From UBA6136 sp041178325 (GTDB lineage: Bacteria; Pseudomonadota; Gammaproteobacteria; Methylococcales; Methylococcaceae), in NCBI GenBank assembly GCA_041178325.1, contig JBEGVN010000102.1, forward strand, positions 4,275-68,274: a DNA stretch of 64,000 nt. The letters are read 5' to 3'. The notes under the pieces were generated by a model. That model saw only the letters and a list, made by a program, of their open reading frames with translations, was not told where the DNA came from and ran no database searches. Positions 31,896-41,700 of the stretch are shown here, one piece after another. The translations under genes were made by a program, and so were the position numbers. Every line of letters starts with the position of its first letter. Position 1 is the stretch's first letter.

Positions 31896-32145
31896 GTTGT
31901 CTTCCTCTTCTTTTGAAAATAGAGGGCCTGAGGGGTACTTGCCGGATAGGCCTTCGTCAAAATCCGCGCAAGGTCCAAGCCATCTTGGGTCCATCCCTCA
32001 GGCAGATTTGTAATCCGTATGAGGCATAACGACTTTGTCATGGAAATCGGGATGAAGTTCCATGCGGAAGCATGAGTTTGTCCAAATCTGTGCACTCACC
32101 TAGGATTCAGGCTTTGTTTATCCGACGTAAAGCCAGAAAATCAGA

Positions 32146-32940
32146 TTGGACGCCCTTATCTTTCTTGCCGGTAAATTCCTTGGGGCCCTTATCATGCCGC
32201 CCTTTCTGTTTGTCCTTATCGGTCTTTCGGGACTGACACAGGTTAGACGTTACCCCGGGATTGCCATCGGTGTCGGTGGCTCGGCCTTTCTCTTGGTCTT
32301 GGCCTGCTCCACTCCGGTGGTAGGCACAACGCTGATCGGATTGGTTCAGGCCGCCTGTCCTTCCATTGATACGTTGAAAGGACAAGCCGATGCCATTGTC
32401 ATCCTCGGGGGTGGCGTTCGTGCCCGGGCACCTGAATACGGGGATCAACCGAACTTGAATGCAACTGAGTTAGAGCGGCTTCGGCATGGCGCGAGATTGA
32501 ACCGGGCCACCGGACGCCCCATTTTGGTGACGGGAGGGAGCCCCGAAGGAGCAGAGCCTGAATCCTTCTTGATGCGAGAGGTGCTGCATGAAGATTTTGG
32601 GGTCGAAGTCCGCTGGGTTGAGTCGGAATCACGCACAACCCGCGAAAATGCGAGGAATTCAGCCCGCATTCTCAAAGCCGAAGGAGTGCGACGCATTTAT
32701 CTTGTAAGTCAGGGTTGGCATTTAGCCAGAGCGATCAAGGCCTTTGAGTCTGAGGGGCTGGTTGTAACGGCTGCGGGGACTGGATGCAGGGGAAGGAGTG
32801 CGATTCGGTGGTTTCATTTTTTGCCTCACCCGGATGCTCTGGAAATGAGCTACTGGGCCATTCATGAATGGATCGGCATTCGTTGGTACGACCTTATTGC
32901 CCTAGTCGGAGGCGCAAAAGTTAAGCAAAAGTCAGGTTGA
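32146..32940 (+). CDS. YdcF/ElyC-like DUF218 membrane protein
   Basis: A 264-residue inner-membrane protein. Two hydrophobic segments occupy the first 65 residues; the DUF218 domain follows (ADAIVILGGGVRARAPEY, ERLRHGARLNRATGRPILVTGG, ESESRTTRENARNSARIL, YLVSQGWHLARAIKAFE). ElyC is linked to undecaprenyl-phosphate and envelope integrity at low temperature in E. coli. The start here is a TTG at 32146 without a strong ribosome-binding site; an ATG at 32193 is possible but would trim the first helix. It converges on and overlaps the ppx gene by 20 bases. The 250 bases between ftsH and this gene hold no other supported gene and must contain the ftsH promoter. Confidence 0.85.
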   Translation: MDALIFLAGKFLGALIMPPFLFVLIGLSGLTQVRRYPGIAIGVGGSAFLLVLACSTPVVGTTLIGLVQAACPSIDTLKGQADAIVILGGGVRARAPEYGDQPNLNATELERLRHGARLNRATGRPILVTGGSPEGAEPESFLMREVLHEDFGVEVRWVESESRTTRENARNSARILKAEGVRRIYLVSQGWHLARAIKAFESEGLVVTAAGTGCRGRSAIRWFHFLPHPDALEMSYWAIHEWIGIRWYDLIALVGGAKVKQKSG

Positions 32941-34420
32941 TATCCACCTGGGACAGGAAGAGGGCCTCCTGTTCGAGATCCGCAACCGTCAGAGGATGCT
33001 GGTCAAGCCACCCCGGGGGGAATCCGAGGCTCAGGGTACCAGGCTGGATCCGGATTCGAATCCGGGGTGCGACAGTCAGTACTCGGGAGCGATGCACCAG
33101 CACCGCGACCCTTAATATGAGTGCCAAATGCTTGACGCCTTCTTCGAACAGGGGGGGTAAGTCCTTAAACAAGCGCACCTGAAATTTACGGCGATGCGAG
33201 CGGACCAGAAGAGCAAGAACTTGCTGGTCGGATCTGGAGAATCCCGGAAGGTCGGCGTTATCCAGAATATAGGCACCATGCTTATGGTAGCCGCTGTGCG
33301 CGATGTCACGTCCTATATCATGCAGTATGGATGCCCAGTCCAACCATTGCGCAGCGACCTCCCGTTCCATTTCCGAAGGCAGGTTAATCTGGGCAAAAAG
33401 TTCCCGCGCCGTTCCCTGAATCAGGCGCGCATGTTCCATCTCCACGTGGTAGCGGAATGCCAGAGCGTGGACCGTCCTATCGCGAACGTCCTCATGATTG
33501 ATCCGGCCCAGCAGGTCTTGCAATAGTCCTTCGCGAAGGGCGCCGTCGGACACATCCATGTGTTCGATCTCAAGAATGTCGAAAGTAGCCTGAATGATCG
33601 ATAACCCGCCGACGAAGCTTGGGTAACGTTCCGGATTCAGATCAGGAAAATGAGTGGGGCTCATTCGACCGGCTGTTAGGACCTGGTCGACCAGCTTGTT
33701 GAGGCCCTCTCGGCTGATTCCCCGGCGTGAAAGCCCCCGGTTTTGCAGAAGTTTCTGTGTCGCCTTGAGTGTTCCTGAGGCTCCGATGGCTGCAGCCCAT
33801 TGCTGGCTTCGGTAAAGGTGCTGGAAGGGCTCGAGTTCACGTTCGGCGCAGAGCATGGCCTTTCTGAACCTTTTCGGTGTAATTTTTCCATCGGCAAAGT
33901 GCGCCATGCTCATCGATACGCATCCCATCCGAAGACTCTCTTTCTGCAGTGGGGTTTGATCAACCCCAATGATGTATTCGGTACTTCCCCCACCGATGTC
34001 CATCACCATGCGGCGCCGACCGTCAGAGGCAAGTCCCAGAGAAACTCCTTGGTAAATCAATCGGGCCTCTTCGATACCTGAAATGATCTCGATGGGATGC
34101 CCAAGCACTTCCATGGCCTTAACCAACCAGGGTCCGGAATTCTTTGCGGCCCTCAGCGTATTGGTCCCAACCACCCGGACATTGCTGTGCGGGAGGTGGC
34201 GCAGCCTCTGGCCGAAACGTTCCAGACATTCAAGTGCACGCTGCTGAATGTCCCCGGTCAACATGCCCTGGGCGGTTAGTCCCGATCCAAGGCGAATCAT
34301 CTCCCGAAGGCGGTCCAAAACGACGAGTTCATCGGCGCGAATTTCGGCAACAATCATGTGGAAGCTGTTGGAACCGAGGTCAACGGCGGCGATCTGTTTA
34401 AAAGGCTTGCGGGTATTCAA
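32921..34420 (-). CDS. ppx: Exopolyphosphatase / pppGpp phosphatase (Ppx/GppA)
   Basis: A 499-residue enzyme of the ASKHA fold that cleaves phosphate from polyphosphate chains or from pppGpp. The N-terminal motif AAVDLGSNSFHMIVAE, the EEARLIYQGV segment and the second phosphate loop MVMDIGGGSTEYIIG are clear. The C-terminal part is an HD-type domain (DWASILHDIGRDIAHSGYHKHGAYIL). Sequence alone does not separate Ppx from GppA. It overlaps the convergent DUF218 gene by 20 bases and is divergent from the ABC ATPase gene, with 140 bases between the starts. Confidence 0.9.
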   Translation of the reverse strand: MNTRKPFKQIAAVDLGSNSFHMIVAEIRADELVVLDRLREMIRLGSGLTAQGMLTGDIQQRALECLERFGQRLRHLPHSNVRVVGTNTLRAAKNSGPWLVKAMEVLGHPIEIISGIEEARLIYQGVSLGLASDGRRRMVMDIGGGSTEYIIGVDQTPLQKESLRMGCVSMSMAHFADGKITPKRFRKAMLCAERELEPFQHLYRSQQWAAAIGASGTLKATQKLLQNRGLSRRGISREGLNKLVDQVLTAGRMSPTHFPDLNPERYPSFVGGLSIIQATFDILEIEHMDVSDGALREGLLQDLLGRINHEDVRDRTVHALAFRYHVEMEHARLIQGTARELFAQINLPSEMEREVAAQWLDWASILHDIGRDIAHSGYHKHGAYILDNADLPGFSRSDQQVLALLVRSHRRKFQVRLFKDLPPLFEEGVKHLALILRVAVLVHRSRVLTVAPRIRIRIQPGTLSLGFPPGWLDQHPLTVADLEQEALFLSQVDINLTFA

Positions 34421-34560
34421 AGGGATGCGGCTCGCGGCAGACGGGACGTTTGGAAAATCCGATACAATCTTGGAACTTCGGGATGCGGGTTCGGCCAGTG
34501 CCGAAATCTGGTGGGCTCCTGGCTATTTTTGCAAAATCTGCACTCAAAAACACATTCATT

Positions 34561-35472
34561 ATGTTCGAAGCCCTGACGATCCGAGGTCTCAAGAAAACCT
34601 ACGGCAACGGTCTTGAAGCCCTCAAGGGAATCGATCTGGATGTGATGCCAGGTGATTTTTTTGCCCTATTGGGTCCAAATGGCGCGGGAAAATCAACGAC
34701 TATAGGAATTATCAGTGCGCTGATCAAAAAGAGCGCAGGACATGTTTGCATTTTTGGACATGATTTGGATCGGACGCCAGATCAAGCCAAACGTCTTCTG
34801 GGGCTCGTCCCCCAGGAAATCAATTTCAACCAGTTTGAAACCGTCCTTAATGTCGTCGTCAATCAGGCGGGATACCATGGAATTCCTCGTCGCGAGGGTC
34901 TCGCCAGAGCGGAAAAGCGGTTGCGTGAACTGAGTCTCTGGGATAAACGGGATGTGGTCACCCGAACCCTTTCCGGGGGTATGAAGCGACGGCTCATGAT
35001 CGCCCGCGCTCTGGTCCACGACCCCAAACTTTTGATTCTTGACGAGCCAACTGCCGGCGTAGACATCGAAAATCGCCGTTCGATGTGGGATCTGCTTCGA
35101 GATATCAACCGATCCGGTACGACCATTATTCTGACCACACATTATCTTGAAGAGGCTGAAAACCTCTGTCGCAATATCGCCATCATCAACCACGGTCGAA
35201 TCATCGAGAATAGCTCGATGTCGGAATTGCTGGCTCGAATGCATACCAGCCGATACATTCTCGAGCTTGAAACGCCGATCGACTCGGTGCCGCGGGTGGA
35301 TGGATACAGTCTCGAGTGCCTTGACGCGATGACCTTGGCCGCAAATGTCCCCACGACCTTAGGCATACATTCGCTTTTCGAGCGACTGTCAGAGCAAGGT
35401 ATTAGGATTCACGGGCTGCGCAATGCGGCGAATCGTCTGGAGCAGTTGTTTCTGGATCTTGTTGAGGAGTAG
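34561..35472 (+). CDS. ABC transporter ATP-binding protein (YadG-like)
   Basis: A 303-residue ATPase of the ABC-2/drug-export group: Walker A GPNGAGKST, Q-loop in VPQEINFNQFE, signature LSGGMKRRL, Walker B LLILDEPTAGVD, switch His in TTHYLEEAE. The C-terminal extension (EQGIRIHGLRNAANRLEQLFLDL) is the family's regulatory tail. YadG-like ATPases normally pair with an ABC-2 permease encoded right after; here the next gene, five bases away, is a cation antiporter, so the permease is missing or elsewhere. The start at 34561 matches family N-termini (MFEALTIRGLKKTYGNG). Confidence 0.92.
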   Translation: MFEALTIRGLKKTYGNGLEALKGIDLDVMPGDFFALLGPNGAGKSTTIGIISALIKKSAGHVCIFGHDLDRTPDQAKRLLGLVPQEINFNQFETVLNVVVNQAGYHGIPRREGLARAEKRLRELSLWDKRDVVTRTLSGGMKRRLMIARALVHDPKLLILDEPTAGVDIENRRSMWDLLRDINRSGTTIILTTHYLEEAENLCRNIAIINHGRIIENSSMSELLARMHTSRYILELETPIDSVPRVDGYSLECLDAMTLAANVPTTLGIHSLFERLSEQGIRIHGLRNAANRLEQLFLDLVEE

Positions 35473-35477
35473 CCGAG

Positions 35478-36665
35478 GTGATGGCTGATCCCCGGCTGTG
35501 TTTTCTTCTGGCGATGATGATCATTGTCACGGTTCCTTTTTTGATCTGGCGCTTGGGCCGCACAGACCGCTATTGCCCGTTGGTCGTTGTTCAGATTATG
35601 ACGGGGATTGCGTTGGGGCCCGGGGTTCTGGGTGAGTACTATCCGGCCTATTACGCTACGGTTTTCTCACCGCAGGTGATCCAGTGGCTGACTGGCATTG
35701 CCTGGTGGGCAGTGATGGTGTTTGTCATGATCGCTGGAATCGAGCTGGATCTGAAGTCTGCTTGGGTACACCGGAAGGAAAGCTCTCTTACCGCGGGTCT
35801 GGCTCTGACTGTCCCACTTCTGATGGGATCCGCTGCGGCATGGATCCTCTGTCGGCAAGGGCAATGGATAGGCGCTGCGGCGTCGCCGTGGCAATTTATT
35901 TTGGGAATCGGAATGGCGTGCGCGGTGACTGCTCTGCCCATCTTGGTCCTTTTCCTCGAAAAATTGGGCATCCTCCGTGAGCCCCTCGGGCAAAGAGTCC
36001 TGCGTTATGCCAGTCTCGATGATCTTGCAATCTGGGCCATACTTGCGCTGATTCTGCTGGATTGGACGCGACTTGCTACGCAGGGAGAGTTCATCGTGGG
36101 ACTGGCGTTCGCAGGAATACTCATGCGCTGGCTGATGCCGAAATTGCCACCCGGGGATCGTTGGTACAGCGCCTTGGTCTGGCTCTGTGGATGTGCCTTT
36201 GCGGCAGACTATGCGGGACTCCATTTTATGGTCGGCGCTTTCCTGTCGGGTGTTGTTCTCGATCTCGACTGGTTTGACCGGGAGCGTCTCGACCAGCTCA
36301 GACATCACGTGTTGATGATCATGATGCCCGTTTTTTTCCTCAGCACGGGACTTAGAACTGACTGGAACGTTGGGGGATTTGAGGTCTTTGGTGCAGCCTT
36401 AATCTTGCTGGTCGCTTCTGTGGGGGGGAAGCTTTTGGGAACCACAGTCGCTAGCGCTCTTCTCGGGTGGAGGAAAGGCGAGGGCCTTCTGATCGGATGG
36501 CTGCTTCAAACCAAGGCGCTTATCATGATCATTTTTGCCAACATTCTGCTTGACCAAAAGATTATCAAGGCGGAAACATTTACGGCCTTATTGCTCATGG
36601 CTGTTGCGAGTACGATGCTCACAATCCCTAAGGTCCAGCCACTACTTCGTCGTCTCAAGTCCTGA
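35478..36665 (+). CDS. CPA2-family cation:proton antiporter (Kef/NapA type)
   Basis: A 395-residue membrane protein of about 11-12 helices. It has family landmarks LVVVQIMTGIALGPGVLGEY in helix 2, a re-entrant AVTALPILVLFLEKLGIL with ASLDDLAIWAI (the ion-binding Asp pair of the CPA2 core) and HFMVGAFLSGVVL. It lacks the TrkA-N domain of KefB/C, so it is probably a K+/H+ or Na+/H+ exchanger of NapA style. GAGGAG sits 9-12 bases upstream of GTG 35478 and ATG 35481; either may be used. It directly follows the ABC ATPase gene, perhaps in one transcript. Confidence 0.88.
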   Translation: MMADPRLCFLLAMMIIVTVPFLIWRLGRTDRYCPLVVVQIMTGIALGPGVLGEYYPAYYATVFSPQVIQWLTGIAWWAVMVFVMIAGIELDLKSAWVHRKESSLTAGLALTVPLLMGSAAAWILCRQGQWIGAAASPWQFILGIGMACAVTALPILVLFLEKLGILREPLGQRVLRYASLDDLAIWAILALILLDWTRLATQGEFIVGLAFAGILMRWLMPKLPPGDRWYSALVWLCGCAFAADYAGLHFMVGAFLSGVVLDLDWFDRERLDQLRHHVLMIMMPVFFLSTGLRTDWNVGGFEVFGAALILLVASVGGKLLGTTVASALLGWRKGEGLLIGWLLQTKALIMIIFANILLDQKIIKAETFTALLLMAVASTMLTIPKVQPLLRRLKS

Positions 36666-36676
36666 GTTATCTGGGT

Positions 36677-36886
36677 TCAGCGCATTTGGCGCCAGCGATA
36701 GTGAACTTGGCCGTCATCACACAGATATCCTGCACGGTTGCTGATCTCAATATCTCCCACAGGTTTACAGCCGTGACTATCTCTGTAAGCCGCCCAGCCG
36801 TCCTCATTCGTTCGATTAGTCGCCAGCAAAGCGACCTCACCTAGAACCAGGATCAGGATAACCAGGCCAATGTAGGCAAGATTCAT
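36677..36886 (-). CDS. Small membrane-anchored protein (69 aa)
   Basis: A single N-terminal helix (YIGLVILILVLGEVALLA) and a short periplasmic or exported domain with two Cys (SHGCKPVGD, GYLCDDGQVHYRWRQ) that may form a disulphide. AGGAGG lies a few bases upstream of the ATG, so translation is likely. The tail pattern of Cys, then Y-x-CDDG and a W is seen in other short hypothetical proteins, but I know no function. It converges on the antiporter gene, with 11 bases between them. The 222 bases upstream, up to 37108, hold no further gene. Confidence 0.65.
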   Translation of the reverse strand: MNLAYIGLVILILVLGEVALLATNRTNEDGWAAYRDSHGCKPVGDIEISNRAGYLCDDGQVHYRWRQMR

Positions 36887-37108
36887 TGTTGAGCCTCCTC
36901 GGGACTTACCAATTCACATCACTCTGGCTTTGATTAAGTCTCAGGGGATAGGTTCCCCCCAATCTTTTTTCCATCCCTGAATTTACCAACTTGTGTGGTG
37001 ATCTTTGCCGGATCACAATCCCTCATGAGCCGTGTGGTTTAGTGATGGGTCCCATAGTGGAGGGTGGCCTCTCGCCCATAGTTCTTCTCGCTCCCCTAAA
37101 GAGGTCCC

Positions 37109-38755
37109 ATGACGTCACCTCATGCTGCCGACAGAACCCTTCCAGCGGATCTTCATCAACACGCAGAAGGGACAGGTCCTGAACGCCGTCGTCTGCCGCT
37201 GTACCTGAATCGGCTGCCCCCCTGTAATGCCGCCTGTCCGGCGGGGGAGAATATTCAGTCCTGGCTCTCACTTGCGCAGGCGGGGGATTTTAAAGGCGCT
37301 TGGTTGAAATTGGTGGAGGACAATCCTCTGCCAGCTGTGCACGGGAGGGTTTGCTATCACCCGTGTGAGTCAGCATGCAATCGGAAAGATCTCGATCAAA
37401 CCGTCAGTATTCATGCACTGGAACGATTTCTCGGTGATCTGGCGCTTGAAGAAAACTGGTCTTTTCCGTTCCCGAACAGGGCAACGGGACTCAGCGTTCT
37501 GATTGTCGGGGGTGGCCCCAGTGGACTTTCTGCTGCCTATCATCTGGCTCGAATGGGCTACAGGGTTGAACTCTTCGAAGCAGCTCCTCTAGCAGGGGGG
37601 ATGCTTCATTTCGGAATTCCGGCCTATCGACTGCCCAGGGAGGGCTTAGCCAAGGAGATTGCGCGTATTGAGGCGCTGGGTGTGCAGATTCATCTTAACA
37701 CCAAGATCGAGAATGTCGTCGAGATGATGGCAAGTGGCGGTTTTGATGCGGCTTTTATCGCAATTGGGGCGCACCTCAGTAAACGGGTAGACATTCCATC
37801 CGGTGAGGCCTCTCGCATGTTGGATGCGGTCCGTTTTTTACGTGGCGCAGAGGGCAGGTCGCAGACGCTGATCGGTCGCCGGGTGGCAGTCTATGGCGGC
37901 GGCAATACCGCGATGGATGCGGCTCGGACGGCGATTCGCTTGGGCGCGGTTGAGACTTGCATTATCTATCGTCGGGATCGGGATCACATGACAGCTCACG
38001 CCTTTGAGGCGGATGAAGCCCAATTAGAAGGGGTCAAGATCAATTGGCTACGCACCATCAAATCGATGGATGAAGACGCACTTCAGATCGAAGTTATGGC
38101 ACTGGATGAGAATGGCTTGCCGCAGCCGACAGGTGTGTTCGAGAAGTTGGCCGCAGACACCCTGATTTTGGCCCTAGGCCAGCAGAGTGACAGCGACTTC
38201 CTGCACAAAATACAGGGCGTGTCATTCAAGGCCGATGGGACTGTCGCTGTTGATGCTGGAATGATGACAGGACACCCGGGGATATTTGCTGGGGGGGATA
38301 TGGTGCCGAGTGAGCGGACGGTGACAGTGGCAGTCGGTCACGGCAAGAGAGCCGCCCTCCACATTGATGCTTGGCTCAAAGGTCAGCGCTTTGTCAAAAA
38401 AGAGGGAAAGGCAGCGGTTGTGCTGGGGGACTTGGATGTCTGGTATGCCTCAGAAAACCATCAGGAGGGAGAATCCGCGCTGCCCCCAACGGAGAGGATC
38501 TCAGACTTTCGTGAGGTGGTCCAGACTCTGGAAAGGACCCAGGCGCTTTATGAAGCCAAGCGCTGCCTCTCCTGCGGAAATTGCTTTGAGTGTGATGGCT
38601 GTTTTGCAGCCTGTCCGGAACACGCCATTCAGAAGGTCGGCCGGGGCTCAGGTTACCGCGTTGACTCCCAGCGCTGCACGGGATGTGCAGTCTGTTTTGA
38701 GCAGTGTCCTACCCACGCCATCAGCATGCAAAGAGTTGATGAGGCTGAACGGTGA
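37109..38755 (+). CDS. GltD-like NAD(P)H oxidoreductase with C-terminal 2[4Fe-4S] ferredoxin
   Basis: A 548-residue flavoprotein. The N-terminal Fer4-type domain has the cluster Cys (PCNAACPAGENIQ, CYHPCESACNR). It is followed by the FAD motif IVGGGPSGLSAAYHLA and the NADPH motif VYGGGNTAMDAART, the layout of the glutamate synthase small subunit. The C-terminus adds two 4Fe-4S motifs (CLSCGNCFECDGCFAACP and CTGCAVCFEQCP). Since the next gene is a PFOR, starting in its stop (GTGA overlap), its job is probably electron transfer between ferredoxin-type clusters and NAD(P)H rather than glutamate synthesis. GAGGT precedes the ATG. Confidence 0.92.
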   Translation: MTSPHAADRTLPADLHQHAEGTGPERRRLPLYLNRLPPCNAACPAGENIQSWLSLAQAGDFKGAWLKLVEDNPLPAVHGRVCYHPCESACNRKDLDQTVSIHALERFLGDLALEENWSFPFPNRATGLSVLIVGGGPSGLSAAYHLARMGYRVELFEAAPLAGGMLHFGIPAYRLPREGLAKEIARIEALGVQIHLNTKIENVVEMMASGGFDAAFIAIGAHLSKRVDIPSGEASRMLDAVRFLRGAEGRSQTLIGRRVAVYGGGNTAMDAARTAIRLGAVETCIIYRRDRDHMTAHAFEADEAQLEGVKINWLRTIKSMDEDALQIEVMALDENGLPQPTGVFEKLAADTLILALGQQSDSDFLHKIQGVSFKADGTVAVDAGMMTGHPGIFAGGDMVPSERTVTVAVGHGKRAALHIDAWLKGQRFVKKEGKAAVVLGDLDVWYASENHQEGESALPPTERISDFREVVQTLERTQALYEAKRCLSCGNCFECDGCFAACPEHAIQKVGRGSGYRVDSQRCTGCAVCFEQCPTHAISMQRVDEAER

Positions 38756-41700
38756 ACGGACCTGAGGAAGTAACACTGGATGGCAATGAAGCGGTTGCAA
38801 GGATCGCTTATCGCATCAACGAGATCTGCGCGATATACCCGATCACACCCTCATCGACCATGGCCGAGCTCGCTGATCAATGGGCATCTGAGGGGCGCCC
38901 CAATCTCTGGGGTCATGTGCCGACCGTAATTGAAATGCAGAGTGAGGGTGGTGCGGCCGGAGCCATTCACGGCGCCCTTCAGACAGGAGCGCTGACGACG
39001 TCTTTTACAGCCTCTCAGGGCTTACTCCTGATGATTCCCAATTTGTACAAGATTGCCGGGGAACTGACACCCATGGTGATTCATGTAGCGGCACGTGCGA
39101 TTGCGGCCCAAGGTCTGTCGATATTTGGGGATCACTCGGATGTTGCAGCCGCAAGACCGACAGGGCTGGCTCAGTTGGCATCCGGATCCGTTCAGGAGGC
39201 GCATGACATGGCCCTCATTGCGCAGGCGGCTTCTCTGCAGAGTCGGATTCCGTTCCTGCATTTTTTCGATGGTTTTAGAACATCCCATGAAATCAACAAG
39301 ATCCGCCTCATCTCTGATGAGACGATTAGAGCCCTGATAGATTCCAGGGCGATCCGACGTCATCGGGCCCGCGGATTGACACCGGAGGCGCCTTTCATCC
39401 GGGGGACCGCCCAAAACCCGGACGTTTATTTTCAGGCCCGCGAAACGGTCAACCCTTTTTACCAAAAGCTTCCTGAGATTCTCGTGTCGCAGATGAATGC
39501 TTTTGCAGCGCACACGGGTCGACAGTATGGTCTTTTTGACTACGAGGGACATCCTGAAGCCGAGCGGGTCATTGTTCTGATGGGCTCAGCTGCTGCAACC
39601 GTTGCAGAGACGGTACATTGTCTGGTGCAGCAAGGTGAACGGGTAGGCGTGATCAACGTCAGACTTTGCCTACCCTTCTCCGCGCAGCATTTTCTGAAGT
39701 CGTTGCCGGCATCATGCCAAAAACTCGCAGTTTTGGATCGTTTGAAGTCTCCGGGAGCGTGTGGTGAACCCCTTTACATTGATGTGGTCACTACGCTTTC
39801 GGAAGCCCTTGCTACAGGGGCTTTGACTTTAGCGTCATGGCCCAGAGTGGTCGGGGGACGTTACGGACTGTCCTCCAAGGAGTTCACACCGGCGATGGTC
39901 AAATCGATCTTTGATGAACTTTCAAAGGACGCTCCCAAGAATCATTTCACCGTCGGTATTGATGATGATGTATCGGGCTCGAGCCTGGTTTTCGATCCTT
40001 CGTTTCAGATAGAGCCTAAGGATGTGGTGCGAGCGATTTTCATGGGGCTGGGTGCCGATGGTACGGTCGGGGCCAACAAAAACAGCATCAAGATCATCGG
40101 TGAGTCGACGCCTCTTTATGCCCAAGGCTATTTTGTCTTCGACTCCAAAAAATCGGGCTCCAAAACCTTTTCCCATGTGCGTTTTGGACCACGGCCGATT
40201 CGTGCGCCCTATCTGATTGAGTCGGCAAGTTTCATCGGTTGCCATCAGTTCGGTTTTATCGACCAGCTCGATATTCTGGATAAAGCAGACCTTGGGGCAA
40301 CCCTATTACTCGACAGTCCATTCGGCGCCAAGACGGTCTGGAATCATTTACCGCGCAGCCTTCAAAAAAATCTGATCGAGAAAAAAATAGTCTTTTATGT
40401 GATTGATGCAGGTAAGGTGGCTGAGGCATCCGGGATGGGCCGCCATACCAACACGATTATGCAGACGTGCTTTTTTGCGATCTCAGGGGTATTGCCTCAA
40501 GAAGAGGCGATTCAAAAGATCAAGGCCACCATCCGTAAGACCTATGGCAAGAAGGGTGAGGCTGTGGTTCTCAAGAACTTCGAAGCTGTCGACCGAACAC
40601 TTGCCAGTCTCGAGCAGGTCACTATTCCCCGTGAGGTTACATCGATCCACGAGCGCCCTCCCTCGGTTTCGGATCAAGCCCCTGAATTTGTCAGAACAGT
40701 GACTCAAGCGATGATGAGCGGGCATGGGGATCAGCTTCCAGTGTCAGCGCTGCCAATTGACGGCACGTATCCTAGCGGGACGACACGATGGGAAAAGCGA
40801 AATATCAGCGATAGCATCGCGATTTGGGAGCCGGAGTCCTGCATTCAGTGCGGCCATTGCAGCTTTGTCTGCCCTCATGGGGTCATCCGATCGAAGTTTT
40901 ATCCGGCTGCTCAACTAGCCGGGGCCCCTGTGACTTTCAAAAGCGCGGACATCAATGCCCGCGGGTTCCCCGATATTCGCTTCACTCTTCAGGTCTATCT
41001 TGAAGATTGCACAGGCTGTCGGTTGTGCGTCGAGGTGTGCCCGGTCAGAAGCCTGGAGCGCCCAGAGTGCAGGGCCATCAATATGGGCGAGAAAGCGTCG
41101 ATCCTTGAAAGTGAACGTGCCAATATCGAATTCTTTGAGCACCTTCAGGTGAACGACCGATCGGCCGTCGACTTTTCTTCTGTACGGGGTGTCCAGTTCC
41201 TCGAGCCCCTGTTTGAGTTTTCCGGGGCCTGTGCCGGATGTGGGGAGACTCCATATCTCAAGGTCCTTTCTCAGCTTTTTGGGGATCGTCTGGTGGTTGC
41301 CAATGCTACCGGTTGCTCGTCGATCTACGGTGGCAATCTGCCGACGACACCCTGGACCAAAAATCAGGAGGGCAGGGGGCCGGCCTGGTCCAATTCACTT
41401 TTTGAGGATAATGCGGAATTTGGTCTTGGCTTTCGATTGAGTGCTGACTTCCACCTTGGGATGGCGACCGAGGGCCTTAGGGCCATGAAAGGGATGCTGG
41501 ATAAAAGCCTCATCGATGAGATTTTGAATGCTTCGCAGGTCACTGAATCCGAGATTCGAATACAACGGCGGCGAGTTGATGATCTGCGCCAATTGATTCA
41601 ACAGATGGACTCAGAGCCCGCGAGGGAGTTGCTCTCCGTCCTAGATCATCTTGTTCGCCGCAGCGTTTGGATTGTCGGAGGAGATGGCTGGGCGTATGAC

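Noticed and set aside
34450..34560. N-terminal extension of the ABC ATPase
   Set aside because: The 37 extra residues lie over the divergent promoter gap and have no family match; MFEALTIRGLKK at 34561 is the normal start.
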